This document shows, piece after piece, positions 45,443 through 53,481 of a stretch of DNA of 64,000 bases; position 1 is the first letter of the stretch, and each line of letters begins with the position of its first letter. The position numbers were made by a program, and so were the translations under genes. The notes under the pieces are model-generated. The model had not been told where the DNA came from. It saw nothing but the letters and a program-made list of their open reading frames with translations, and made no database searches. Source of the stretch: CAZLAK01 sp964557545 (GTDB taxonomy: Bacteria > Bacillota > Desulfotomaculia > Desulfotomaculales > Pelotomaculaceae); assembly GCA_964557545.1 (NCBI GenBank), contig CAZLAK010000003.1:43034-107033 (forward strand), given 5' to 3'.

Positions 45443-46042
45443 TCACACCAGCAAGATCAAGCCCGTCCACGACACTTTTTCGCGTACCGGAAAACTTATC
45501 TCCCAGCCTATTTGCTCGCAGGTAGCCACCACGTCAACTCCGTTGGCCTCCAGTGAGGAACGCGCTGCGCGCGGGTGCCGGCAGCTTCCGCCCGGCCCTG
45601 CGCACTCCTCACAAAGACAGCAGCGCCCGCCGGCAAAGCCCCTGGCCTGCTTAAAACCCGCTTCTTTTATGCGCTCCTCAACTTCCCAAATTAGGATCTG
45701 AAATCTTCTGGCCCATTCAAAAGTCTTTCTCTGCAGCACGTCTTGGGGCAAGCCCGTATCCACGGGAGTAAAAAGCTGTACTAAAAGACCCGAAGAATAA
45801 GCGGCGAGCAGTTTTTTAAATTCAGCGGGGGGCGGCACGTTGGGGGGGCACATCAAGTTTTTCCCGTACCAGGGGCAGGCAGCACAGCCGCTTTTCACCA
45901 CTTCTTCTTTTACCACCACCAGCGAGGCGGCTATCTCTTTGACCCTGGAAAGCCCCGCCTGCAGGGCCAGGCCCGCCGGCCCGGCCGCCCTGCGCTCATG
46001 CCTGCCAGGCCGGTACCCGTTATGCACCATCTGCACTGACAA
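45443..46042 (-). CDS. DUF2284 cysteine-rich metal-binding protein
   Basis: About 199 residues of the DUF2284 family of predicted metal-binding proteins. Cysteines occur as CAACPWYGKNLMCPPNVP, then GGRCCLCEECAGPGGSCRHP near residue 150 and one late CEQIGW. An iron-sulfur or zinc site is likely. The start is uncertain: TTG at 46042, GTG at 46036 or ATG at 46030 all overlap the end of the upstream gene. It may work with the neighbouring cysteine-rich protein in redox metabolism. Confidence 0.8.
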   Translation of the reverse strand: MSVQMVHNGYRPGRHERRAAGPAGLALQAGLSRVKEIAASLVVVKEEVVKSGCAACPWYGKNLMCPPNVPPPAEFKKLLAAYSSGLLVQLFTPVDTGLPQDVLQRKTFEWARRFQILIWEVEERIKEAGFKQARGFAGGRCCLCEECAGPGGSCRHPRAARSSLEANGVDVVATCEQIGWEISFPVREKVSWTGLILLV

Positions 46043-46472
46043 GCCCTTTACAGGTTAGGTATTCTGCCAGCAACATGGCAGTTGTGCCGGTAATTTTAAG
46101 GCAGTTCCGCAAGTGCTCGGGTGTATCATAAGTGTAAGGGTTGAGGACGCGGCAGCAGGTCCCGCCAAAGCGCTTTTCAAAGAGTTCACAAAACTCTTTT
46201 ACCGCCCCGTAAGCACGGTAGCGGTCCTCATCAGCCTTGGTCCTTCCCGCCAAAAAACTTATGGCCAAGCACGATGCGTTGAGAGCGCCGCAGGCACAGC
46301 CAGCGTGCCCAAAGCCCCCTCCCAGCCCCGTAAACATCTTCACCAGTCCGGCATCCAGTTCTTTGGCAAAGAGTTCCCGGAAGGTAAGAAAGACCGACTC
46401 CGCGCAGTTGTAACCGCTGCGAAAGTGTTCCCCCGCTAAACTTCTGGCCTTGGCCGCCACTTCACTGCTCAT
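46020..46472 (-). CDS. C_GCAxxG_C_C family redox protein
   Basis: A 150-residue protein of the C_GCAxxG_C_C family, found in anaerobes and often near transport or redox genes. The pattern is complete: FRSGYNCAESVF, GFGHAGCACGALNASCLAI, then GTCCRV and RNCLKITGTTAMLLAEYL. Some members fold as disulfide-rich redox or metal-binding modules. ATG at 46472 with GGCGGTGTG upstream; an ATG-like codon three earlier is less likely. It overlaps the DUF2284 gene by up to 23 bases, so they are coupled. Confidence 0.88.
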   Translation of the reverse strand: MSSEVAAKARSLAGEHFRSGYNCAESVFLTFRELFAKELDAGLVKMFTGLGGGFGHAGCACGALNASCLAISFLAGRTKADEDRYRAYGAVKEFCELFEKRFGGTCCRVLNPYTYDTPEHLRNCLKITGTTAMLLAEYLTCKGLVSADGA

Positions 46473-46592
46473 ATAAAACACACCGCCTTATCTAAATATT
46501 TTCTGTTCTATAATTATTCTACGGCCGGCCCCGCAATCCTCCAGACCAAAAACGACAAAAACTACCCCTTCCACAAAAGCAACCCCCCGTTG

Positions 46593-46598
46593 TATAAA
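46593..46598 (+). promoter_or_regulatory. Possible -10 box of the small gene at 46622
   Basis: TATAAA at 46593-46598, with a poor -35 (TCCACA at 46570-46575) 17 bases upstream, stands right before GAGGGGGTG and the ATG. The match is only moderate. Confidence 0.35.
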
Positions 46599-46621
46599 TT
46601 TAACAGAGGGGGTGCTAAAAT

Positions 46622-46810
46622 ATGGCAGAAAGCCAGCTAAAGGGCAGGTTTGTACCCGACAAAGACGGCAAGCTAAAAACCGTCTACACGCTCACCCATT
46701 CCAAAGCGGGCCCGCCTTCCCCCGCCTGCCGGCTGCCCCGCTTCCCGGCCCCAAGACAGATCGCCTGGTGCGGGCGGCTGTGGCTGTGGGTTAAAAAAAG
46801 GGTTTTTTAA
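46622..46810 (+). CDS. Small orphan protein, 62 residues, unknown
   Basis: A 62-residue frame that I do not recognise. It starts MAESQLKGRFVPDKDGKLK, has a proline-rich middle (GPPSPACRLPRFPAPR) and ends in a basic WLWVKKRVF. It has an ATG with AGAGGGGGTG upstream, a TATAAA before it and a hairpin right after the stop, so it looks like an independent one-gene unit. It is divergent from the cysteine-rich pair and convergent with the DUF503 gene. Coding is plausible, not proven; it could also be a non-coding small RNA with an open frame. Confidence 0.5.
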   Translation: MAESQLKGRFVPDKDGKLKTVYTLTHSKAGPPSPACRLPRFPAPRQIAWCGRLWLWVKKRVF

Positions 46811-46817
46811 ATTTTTT

Positions 46818-46850
46818 AAGCCGCATACCGTTGTATATGCGGCTTTATTA
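46818..46850 (+). terminator. Terminator after the small gene
   Basis: AAGCCGCATA and TATGCGGCTT form a perfect 10-bp stem with an 8-base loop (46818-46845), followed by TATTATT. The T run is weak, so some read-through towards the opposite gene is likely. Confidence 0.65.
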
Positions 46851-46857
46851 TTGTCTT

Positions 46858-47151
46858 TTATAAAATTTCTTTTTCGTAACTCACAACCTCTAAAGCTCTC
46901 TCCGCTTCCACAAAATTAACCACCGCTTCCAGCACGCCGTGGACGCGGGCGCGCTCACCGCTGACAAAGGAAACACCCAGCGTCGCCCGCTGCCAGCAGT
47001 CCTGCCTCCCGATTTCCGCCACTGAAATATTGTAGCGGTTGCGCAACCTGGCAATAAGACTTTTAATTACCCGACGCTTCTCTTTTAATGAAGTAATCCC
47101 CGCCAAGTACAGCTCAATGGTCAGCAGCCCGACAACCAAAACGGTTTTCAC
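46858..47151 (-). CDS. DUF503 family protein (YlxP-like)
   Basis: A 97-residue ferredoxin-fold protein of the DUF503 family. It contains SLKEKRRVIKSLIARLRNRYNISVAEIG and QRATLGVSFVS, the family core, and a VEAERALEVVSYEKEIL end. Bacillus YlxP sits in the nusA-infB region; here the copy overlaps a metallophosphoesterase gene by four bases. No biochemical role is firmly known. Confidence 0.9.
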   Translation of the reverse strand: MKTVLVVGLLTIELYLAGITSLKEKRRVIKSLIARLRNRYNISVAEIGRQDCWQRATLGVSFVSGERARVHGVLEAVVNFVEAERALEVVSYEKEIL

Positions 47152-47876
47152 CTGTCCAGTATAAGTTTAGGCTCAAAGCGCAAAAAATCAGCGCTCACTA
47201 GATAAAAGTTTATATTAAATTTTTTTGATGGCAGCCTTTTTTGGGCAGCCTTGCCGTGCAAGTGACCGTACACAGCGGTTTTAACTCCGTACCGGTTAAA
47301 AAGTTCGATAAAACCGCTCATTTCGTGCTGCTCGTTGGCCGGCATAAAGTGAGTGAGCGCCACCAGTTCGCCGCCGCACTGGCTGGCTGCCTTTAAGGAA
47401 AGCTCAGTGCGGATGAGTTCCCTCCGGTAAGTTTTGGCGTCCTGTTCGCTAAAACCCTCGGCCCCGGGGCAAAGCCAGCCGCGCGAGCCGCAAAAAACCA
47501 GCCCGTCTTTGGGCAGGCAGTCGTTTTGGATAACCTTCACATTAGGCGGCAGCGCTGACCTCACTTTGGACAGGCTCTGCCACCAGTAGTCGTGGTTCCC
47601 GGCGACCGCCACTATAGTTCCCGGCAAAAGGCCTAGAAATTCTAAATCGTATTTTGCTTCCTCCAGACGCATGGCCCAGGAAATGTCGCCCGGCACTAAG
47701 ACCACGTCGCCCGGTCTAACTGTCTTTACCCAGTTTTCGTAAAGGCAGCGGTAGTGTTCCCTCCACTCCCCGCCAAAGATGTCCATCGGCTTACTGACAG
47801 TAACTTTTTCCCAATTGGCCGGGTCCACTCTGCTGGCAAAAGAGAGGTGCAAATCCCCTATAGCAAATACCCGCAA
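47148..47876 (-). CDS. Metallophosphoesterase (calcineurin-like)
   Basis: A 242-residue calcineurin-fold phosphoesterase with all five dinuclear metal motifs: GDLHLS, GDISWAM, GNHDYWW, the THFMP histidine, and YGHLHG near the end. Substrate is unknown; related Firmicutes proteins are annotated as general phosphoesterases. It has a TTG start with AGGTGGG upstream, following fliY by 22 bases, so it may be at the end of the flagellar transcript. The DUF503 start overlaps its stop. Confidence 0.88.
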   Translation of the reverse strand: MRVFAIGDLHLSFASRVDPANWEKVTVSKPMDIFGGEWREHYRCLYENWVKTVRPGDVVLVPGDISWAMRLEEAKYDLEFLGLLPGTIVAVAGNHDYWWQSLSKVRSALPPNVKVIQNDCLPKDGLVFCGSRGWLCPGAEGFSEQDAKTYRRELIRTELSLKAASQCGGELVALTHFMPANEQHEMSGFIELFNRYGVKTAVYGHLHGKAAQKRLPSKKFNINFYLVSADFLRFEPKLILDR

Positions 47877-47898
47877 AAAAGCATCCCACCTGCGCAGG

Positions 47899-49137
47899 TT
47901 ACTTTTTAAGCCTTTTAAGCCTTTCCTCGGGGCTTAAAATCCTGGTGATGCGCACACCGAAGTTTTCGTTTACCACCACCACTTCGCCAACGGCCACCAG
48001 CGTGCCGTTGACCAGCACTTCCACCGGCTCATCGACCAGGTTTTGCAGTTCCACCACTGAACCCGGTCCAAGCTCCAAAATATCCTTAATGGGCCACTGC
48101 GTGCGCCCTAAAATAACGCTCACTTTTAAGGGAATGTCCAGGATGAGGTCCAGCCGCCCCTGGTCGATACCAAAAGCTGCCTGCTGCTGCGCATAATGGG
48201 GCGCGCCTGGCTGCGCCCCGTCAAGCGGACGTGCCGCGGGCGGCTGAACAGCGGGTGTATCCTGCCAGCTCACACCCGCAGCCGGAGGAGGAGCGCTCAC
48301 TTTTGGCGGCGGTTCAAATGGAGGCACACTCTCTGCCTCCGCTATTGCCGGCTCAGCCCCCGCAGCGGCAGCCGGGGCACCCTTCTCATCTCCGGCGGCA
48401 TCCGCCAGCTGCCGCAATAGAAGCGCTGCCTCCTCCTTGGCGGTTTGCACGTCCATGACCTGCATGATCTGGGTGTCCAAGATATCTCCCACCGTCATCT
48501 TAAACCACACGACCACCACCCGGCCCTCAACGCCGAACTCTTCCGGCACCCTGTCTGATGCGTTGCGGTAGATTTTGGTCTCCGGCGGGGAGATATTAAC
48601 CATTTCCCCGAACATGGTGGCCATGGCCGTAGCAGCTGAACCGATCATCTGGTTCATAGCCTCCGAGGCGGCGCTGATACCGATTTCATCCAAGTCTTCG
48701 CCGGCAGAGCTTCCGTCACCGCCCATCATGAGGTCGGCCATGACAGCCGCGTCCTTCAGCTTGGCAATTAAAAGGTTAAAGCCGGAAAGACCCTTGATAA
48801 AGCGCACAAAGATGGCCATGTGGGGGATAGAAAAAGTGTTAAAGAGTTCATCTACGGTAGTAATTTCCACCCGGGGGCTGGTGATAGACACCTTTTGGTT
48901 TAAGAGCATGGAAAGAGTGGTCGCCGCCTGGCCCATGCAGATATTGCCCACTTCACCCAGGGCGTCCTTTTCTTCCTCGCTCAAGGTGTCCTCACCGGCA
49001 CCTGCGCCCTGTGCCGGCGCCGGCACTTCTTGCAAAGGCAGCTCTTCTCCCTTTTGCTCCTCAGACGGCGGCACCAAAGACGCCTGCGCCTGCAGGAGGG
49101 CGTCTATCTCTTCCTGTTTTAAAAGCCTGTCAGGCAC
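47899..49137 (-). CDS. fliY: Flagellar motor switch phosphatase FliY
   Basis: A 412-residue C-ring protein that also dephosphorylates CheY-P. The N-terminal EIDALLQAQ resembles the CheY-P binding segment of FliM. Two CheC-type active sites follow: LGEVGNICMGQAATTLS near 65 and SEAMNQMIGSAATAM near 155. A proline/alanine-rich linker covers about 230-310. The C-terminal SpoA domain (LDLILDIPLKVSVILGRT, ELGPGSVVEL) docks to FliM. It overlaps fliM by eight bases. A separate FliN-like gene at 63362 makes two SpoA proteins in this operon. Confidence 0.95.
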   Translation of the reverse strand: MPDRLLKQEEIDALLQAQASLVPPSEEQKGEELPLQEVPAPAQGAGAGEDTLSEEEKDALGEVGNICMGQAATTLSMLLNQKVSITSPRVEITTVDELFNTFSIPHMAIFVRFIKGLSGFNLLIAKLKDAAVMADLMMGGDGSSAGEDLDEIGISAASEAMNQMIGSAATAMATMFGEMVNISPPETKIYRNASDRVPEEFGVEGRVVVVWFKMTVGDILDTQIMQVMDVQTAKEEAALLLRQLADAAGDEKGAPAAAAGAEPAIAEAESVPPFEPPPKVSAPPPAAGVSWQDTPAVQPPAARPLDGAQPGAPHYAQQQAAFGIDQGRLDLILDIPLKVSVILGRTQWPIKDILELGPGSVVELQNLVDEPVEVLVNGTLVAVGEVVVVNENFGVRITRILSPEERLKRLKK

Positions 49138-50122
49138 TAAGCCTTCCCTCCCCGGCCAGGGCAGTGACCTGCACCGCCAGCTGGCTGCCCAGCGTTCCCG
49201 GCTGCACCTTAAACTTCAAGACCTCGCCGATGTACAGATCCAAGTCTTGTTCTACTTTCCTGTCCAGCACCAGCACGTCGCCTTCCTGCAACTGCAAAAA
49301 ATCGCCCAGGGTTATTTGCGCTTGACCGGCCAGCACCGTCAGTTCCACCAGGGGCAGCCCCAGCCAGTGCTCCAGCCTCTTCTTCTCAGCCTCGCCCAAG
49401 GCGGCGGCCTGCAGGCCAAAGCGCCGCTGGGCGGCTAGGTGAGAGACTACCGGCTCTAAGAGGGTGTAGGGCAGGCAGAGGTTCAAAAACCCTCTGGCCG
49501 ACTCTCCTACCTGGGCAGTAAAGGTTATAAGCGCCACAATTTCGCTAAAAGAAAAGATCTGCTGCAGGTAGGGGTTTGTTTCCAGCGACACCACGGCCGG
49601 CTCTACCTGCACGATGTCCTTCCAGGCCAGCGCCAGGTTGTCCAAGACGATGCCGGAAAGTTTTTTGGTCACGGAAAGCTCGATATCAGTAAGCTCCCTG
49701 GTTGCGGCCGGCGCCTCTCCGCTTCCTCCGAAAAAGAGATCAATTAAAGGGAAGAGAAAAGCGAGGTCGTACTGGAGGACGGCCGTGCCCTTTAAGGGGC
49801 TTAAAGAAAAAATAACCAGAGCGGTGGGGGTCGGTATGGAGCGGATAAAGTCCTCATAGGTCAGTTGGTCCACCGAGGCCACTTCCATCTGGATCTCGTT
49901 CCGCAGGTAACCGGTAAAAAAGCTGGCCAAAAGCCGGGCAAAAACCCCGTGCAGCACCTGCAGGGTGCGCAGCTGCTCCTTGGAGAATTTATTGGGCCGC
50001 CTGAAGTCGTAACGCTTGGCCTCAACTTTCTTTTCCGTCTCTCTAAGCTCTTCGATTTTTACTTCGCCGGTGGAAAGAGCTTCTAGTAGAGCGTCTATTT
50101 CGCTTTGCGACAGGACATCCAT
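49130..50122 (-). CDS. fliM: Flagellar motor switch protein FliM
   Basis: A 330-residue C-ring protein. The N-terminal LSQSEIDALLEALSTGEV binds phosphorylated CheY. The middle CheC-like domain (YDFRRPNKFSKEQLRTLQ, LASFFTGYLRNEI) and C-terminal SpoA domain (GLPLVELTVLAGQAQITLGD) follow. ATG at 50122 with AAAGGGAT; an earlier in-frame start adds 18 residues without a good site. It transduces CheY-P binding to FliG, whose gene is outside the window. Confidence 0.95.
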   Translation of the reverse strand: MDVLSQSEIDALLEALSTGEVKIEELRETEKKVEAKRYDFRRPNKFSKEQLRTLQVLHGVFARLLASFFTGYLRNEIQMEVASVDQLTYEDFIRSIPTPTALVIFSLSPLKGTAVLQYDLAFLFPLIDLFFGGSGEAPAATRELTDIELSVTKKLSGIVLDNLALAWKDIVQVEPAVVSLETNPYLQQIFSFSEIVALITFTAQVGESARGFLNLCLPYTLLEPVVSHLAAQRRFGLQAAALGEAEKKRLEHWLGLPLVELTVLAGQAQITLGDFLQLQEGDVLVLDRKVEQDLDLYIGEVLKFKVQPGTLGSQLAVQVTALAGEGRLSA

Positions 50123-50144
50123 GCCATCTATCCCTTTCTCATCC

Positions 50145-50519
50145 TCATTGTCCGGCTCTGGCCAGCACCCGCTCAATGGCCTGCAGGATGCGCTCCTGTT
50201 GGAACGGCTTGACGATAAAGTCCTTGGCGCCGGCCTGAATGGCCTCCATTACCATCGCCTGCTGGCCCATGGCACTGCACATGATGATGTTGGCATTAGG
50301 GTCGATCTGGCGGATGGCCTTCACGCCCTCAATACCGTTCATTTCGGGCATGGTGATGTCCATGGTCACGAGGTCAGGCTTTAACTGTTTGTAAAGCTCT
50401 ACCGCCACCTGGCCGTTTTCTGCCTCCCCCACCACCTCGTAACCGTGCTTGGTGACGATATTTTTGATCATCATGCGCATGAAGGCGGCATCGTCGACAA
50501 TTAAAATCCGCTTGCCCAA
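50145..50519 (-). CDS. cheY: Chemotaxis response regulator CheY
   Basis: A 124-residue single-domain receiver. It shows LIVDDAAFMRMMIKN, phosphoacceptor Asp in LVTMDITMPEMNG near 52, Thr/Ser in IIMCSAMGQQ and Lys in DFIVKPFQQE. The TTG at 50519 is the start because GGGAGG is properly spaced; a TTG three codons earlier touches that site. In Firmicutes, CheY-P bound to FliM/FliY usually promotes counter-clockwise rotation and smooth swimming. It lies between cheC and fliM. Confidence 0.95.
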   Translation of the reverse strand: MGKRILIVDDAAFMRMMIKNIVTKHGYEVVGEAENGQVAVELYKQLKPDLVTMDITMPEMNGIEGVKAIRQIDPNANIIMCSAMGQQAMVMEAIQAGAKDFIVKPFQQERILQAIERVLARAGQ

Positions 50520-50566
50520 AAAACTCAACCTCCCGCAATCTTCGTGTGCTATCGCCAGTCCAAAAC

Positions 50567-51190
50567 CTATTGCCCGCCGGACGGTATGCCTAAAGCTGTA
50601 AACAGCCTTCCCAGAGCCCCGGTTTCGGGCAGCAGGAAGAAGAGGCCGCTTATTTTTTCCTGCTGCTGGTGAAACAGCGTTTCAATCACCAGCACGCGGT
50701 CCTCCCAGTGGCCGCTGGCCACCAGGGATGTGCTCAAGATAGCGCCCATCATGTCGAAGGCAAACATGGGAACAGTGGTCTGCAAGACAAGACCGGTCAT
50801 ATTGCCGATGGCGTTGACAAAAGAACCGGTAAGCACGTTGCCGATCTCCATCACGGCTGACATGGAAAGCTCATCGAGCTCCCTTGCCGTACCGGCCTCC
50901 TGCTCAAAGAGCATATCCAACAGACGGTAGACGCTGTACTCGTTAAAAATGAAGAGCACCGTCCCCGGCACATCGCCCTCCAAGTCCAGGCTGACGCAGG
51001 CCACCACTTCCTCCAATCCGCCCACCATATTAAAAACTTCTTCGAAATCCACAAAGCAGGCTTTGGGCACGGCAATCTCAATTTTTTTATGCAAAATATC
51101 GGCCAGGGCTGTTGCCGCGTTGCCCAGCCCGATATTGCAGACCTCCTGCAAGACGTCTAACTGAAAATCGGATATCGCCTCTGCCGGCAT
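50567..51190 (-). CDS. cheC: CheY-P phosphatase CheC
   Basis: A 207-residue CheC with two active sites, LQEVCNIGLGNAATAL near residue 15 and SAVMEIGNVLTGSFVNAIG near 120, each with the Glu and Asn needed for CheY-P hydrolysis. CheC also binds CheD to tune adaptation; cheD is two genes upstream. ATG with AAGGGGTG. The arrangement cheD-cheR-cheC-cheY in one strand is compact. Confidence 0.95.
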   Translation of the reverse strand: MPAEAISDFQLDVLQEVCNIGLGNAATALADILHKKIEIAVPKACFVDFEEVFNMVGGLEEVVACVSLDLEGDVPGTVLFIFNEYSVYRLLDMLFEQEAGTARELDELSMSAVMEIGNVLTGSFVNAIGNMTGLVLQTTVPMFAFDMMGAILSTSLVASGHWEDRVLVIETLFHQQQEKISGLFFLLPETGALGRLFTALGIPSGGQ

Positions 51191-51217
51191 TTTACACCCC
51201 TTCTGACAGAAAAAATT

Positions 51218-51994
51218 TTAATTTTTTTTGCGGTAAAAGCAAGAATGGAGCTTTTCCAAGCCTATTTCCTGGTAGCCGAAGATCATCTCGCTGGCCCCGA
51301 TGAAGAGCACACCCCCGGGTGATAAGGCTTTTACCAGCCTGGCGTTGAGCTTTTCCTGGGCCTCGCGGGTAAAATAAATAGTCACATTGCGGCAGGCTAT
51401 CAGGTCGTAACCCTGGCCAAAGGGGTCCAGGAGCAGGTCGTGGCGCTTAAATGTTACCATTTTTCTTATATGGGAGCACAAAACGTACTGGTTCCCCTCC
51501 TGGACAAAGTATTTTTTGAGCCGGTTTGCGCTTACGTTCCTCACCTGATCTGCCGTGTAGCGCGCTTGCAAAGCCGCCTGCAAAATGTTTTGGTCGATGT
51601 CCGTGGCTTCGATGTGGTGGCGGCGGCCGGGAGTGAGCTCGTCCAAAATAATGGCTATAGAGTACGGCTCGGCCCCGCTGGAGCAGGCCGCACTCCAAAT
51701 TTTGAGTGTTTTCTTTTTCTCCAAGAGCGCGGGCAGCACCTTCTCTTCCAAGTACCCAAAAAGGTGTTTGTCGCGGAAAAATTCGGACACGTTTATAGTA
51801 ATGGTGTCCAAAAAGTTAATCCGCGCTTTTTCGTCGGTAGTGATTAACTCGTAAAATTTGGCGTAGTCGCCGGCTGCCACTTTGTACCTGGCTAAAAGCC
51901 CGTCCAAGCGCCTTTTGAGCTGGTTTTCTTTGTAGGCGTTTAAGTCGATCCTAAAAGTGGCCCGCACCTTTTCTTTAAAACCTTCAAAGTCCAT
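51218..51994 (-). CDS. cheR: Chemoreceptor methyltransferase CheR
   Basis: A 258-residue SAM-dependent methyltransferase that adds methyl groups to receptor glutamates. The N-terminal helical domain is followed by the catalytic domain: TTDEKARINFLDTITINVSEFFRD, IWSAACSSGAEPYSIAI (SAM loop), ATDIDQNILQAA and LIACRNVTIYF. The start is ATG at 51994, sharing bases with the cheD stop as TGATG; AAGGTG is in position. No cheA, cheW or cheB lies in this window. Confidence 0.95.
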   Translation of the reverse strand: MDFEGFKEKVRATFRIDLNAYKENQLKRRLDGLLARYKVAAGDYAKFYELITTDEKARINFLDTITINVSEFFRDKHLFGYLEEKVLPALLEKKKTLKIWSAACSSGAEPYSIAIILDELTPGRRHHIEATDIDQNILQAALQARYTADQVRNVSANRLKKYFVQEGNQYVLCSHIRKMVTFKRHDLLLDPFGQGYDLIACRNVTIYFTREAQEKLNARLVKALSPGGVLFIGASEMIFGYQEIGLEKLHSCFYRKKN

Positions 51995-52524
51995 CAAATC
52001 ACCTTGGGCTGTGAGCCGACCGTCCTTATCAGCACCTGGCCGGTAGCGGTGTCCAGGATCATGGTCCGCCCCCTGGTGCCTCCCACGTCTTCCGCTAAAA
52101 TCCTAATGCCCAGTTCACTTAAGACCTGTCTCGTCATGGCGACGTTTCGCTCCCCGATGTTGAGCATGAACTTGCCGCTCATGCCGGTAAACATCTGAGC
52201 ACCGCCGGCTATCTTGGCCTGCAGGTTGGCAAGCCTCCCTCCCCAGCGCAAGATTTCCTGCACTAAAAGCGGTATGCCCAAATCGGCAAATTTGGACGGC
52301 TTGGAAGCGTTGCTGAACTGCTTGCTGTCAGGTAGCATGACGTGCAAAAGTCCGCCTATTCTGGTGACCGGGTCGTAAAGGGCAATGCCCACGCAGGATC
52401 CCAGCCCGAGGGTAATAAGGCGGTCGGGCTGCCGCGCTACCTTGTATTCGGCTATACCCACCTGAATTTCCGCCGGAGCCGCAAGCTGACCTGCTGCGGC
52501 CTTGGGCAACGGAGAAAAACTCAT
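51994..52524 (-). CDS. cheD: Chemoreceptor glutamine deamidase CheD
   Basis: A 176-residue deamidase that converts receptor Gln to Glu and binds CheC. The catalytic Cys is in TLGLGSCVGIALYDP, followed by GGLLHVMLPDSKQ with the catalytic His and KIAGGAQMF. ATG at 52524 with AAGGTGATT upstream; earlier in-frame codons lack a site. The stop overlaps the cheR start by one base. Confidence 0.95.
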   Translation of the reverse strand: MSFSPLPKAAAGQLAAPAEIQVGIAEYKVARQPDRLITLGLGSCVGIALYDPVTRIGGLLHVMLPDSKQFSNASKPSKFADLGIPLLVQEILRWGGRLANLQAKIAGGAQMFTGMSGKFMLNIGERNVAMTRQVLSELGIRILAEDVGGTRGRTMILDTATGQVLIRTVGSQPKVI

Positions 52525-52534
52525 AAAAATCACC

Positions 52535-53302
52535 TTATTTCCGCAGATTGTTGGCCGTGCCCCACATTTCATAGGCGGCTTTCACTGCCCTGGCGTTTAA
52601 AGAAAAGAGGCGCTGCCACTCTATGAGCTCCAAAAACCCGTCCACCGTGTTAATCTCCGGCATCTCCAGCTTTCCCTGGGAAATCGTCCCAAAACCGTCT
52701 TCCCCGGGCACACCCTCTATAACGTCTGTCCCGTCGGCAGGAGCGTAAAGGTTATCCCCCAGGGCCACCAAACCGCCCGCACTGCTGAATTTGTAGAGCA
52801 TCACCTGCCCGGCTTCACGCACTTCGCCGCCCGCCTCACAGGTCACCCTACCGTCTGCTGCCACTTTTACTTTTGTTACTTGCGGCGGTATTTCTACACC
52901 GTCTAAGCGGGCGCCGCCGGCCGTCACCAGCGCGCCACGGCCGTCCTGGCTAAAGCAGCCGCTGCGCGTATAGCGCTCTTCCCCGCCGGGAAGCACGACC
53001 TTAAAAAACCCCTCGCCCAAAACGGCCAGGTCGAGCTCGCGGCCCGTTTCAACTGACTGGCCCGCGGCCGGTTGGCGGCTGACGGCGGCTAGCGCCACAC
53101 CGGTTCCCAAAGTGCGGCTTTCTGCCCCGCTGCCCGCAGGCACACCGCGGCTGGTCATGTCCTGCTGGACGAGTTCGCAAAAAGCGGAGCGGCCCTTTAC
53201 GTAGCCGGGTGTTTCGGCATTGGCCAGGTTGTCGGCTGCTACATCAACTGCCGACTGGAAGGCCGCAAGAGCTGAAAAACCCCTTAAAAGCGATATGTTC
53301 AC
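52535..53302 (-). CDS. flgG: Flagellar hook-basal body protein, FlgG-like
   Basis: A 255-residue rod/hook protein. The N-terminal segment is SLLRGFSALAAFQSAVDV with ADNLANAETPGY, the middle has GEGFFKVVLPGGEERYTRSG and the end EINTVDGFLELIEWQRLFSLNARAVKA is the C-terminal domain that stacks with other axial proteins. Which of FlgF or FlgG it is cannot be settled; its C-terminal half resembles FlgG better. A GTG start follows AAGGAG. A 179-base AT-rich gap separates it from the sister gene. Confidence 0.8.
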   Translation of the reverse strand: MNISLLRGFSALAAFQSAVDVAADNLANAETPGYVKGRSAFCELVQQDMTSRGVPAGSGAESRTLGTGVALAAVSRQPAAGQSVETGRELDLAVLGEGFFKVVLPGGEERYTRSGCFSQDGRGALVTAGGARLDGVEIPPQVTKVKVAADGRVTCEAGGEVREAGQVMLYKFSSAGGLVALGDNLYAPADGTDVIEGVPGEDGFGTISQGKLEMPEINTVDGFLELIEWQRLFSLNARAVKAAYEMWGTANNLRK

Positions 53303-53481
53303 GTAAAAATCACTCCTTGTTTATCCGGCACAAGACGAATAGACTAAAGCACTAATATTACATTTATTACATTAACTTTTATCATTGCCGTTATAAGTAA
53401 AAATTTTAACAAAACGGGTGCAGGCGGTAAAGACAAAAATTTAATTACTTTGATTTACTTAAATCAGTTTATTGATTTAAA
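53303..53481 (-). other. AT-rich gap between the two flagellar rod genes
   Basis: About 180 bases without a gene, unusual in an otherwise tightly packed operon. It carries two direct copies of ATTACTTTG, repeated GATTTA and a GATTTACTTAAATC palindrome around 53440-53490. I see no convincing SigA or SigD promoter and no terminator with a T run; an internal promoter or processing site is possible. Confidence 0.45.

Noticed and set aside
53303..53481. Sigma-28 promoter
   Set aside because: TAAA and GCCGATAT-like boxes are not found at the proper 15-base spacing.
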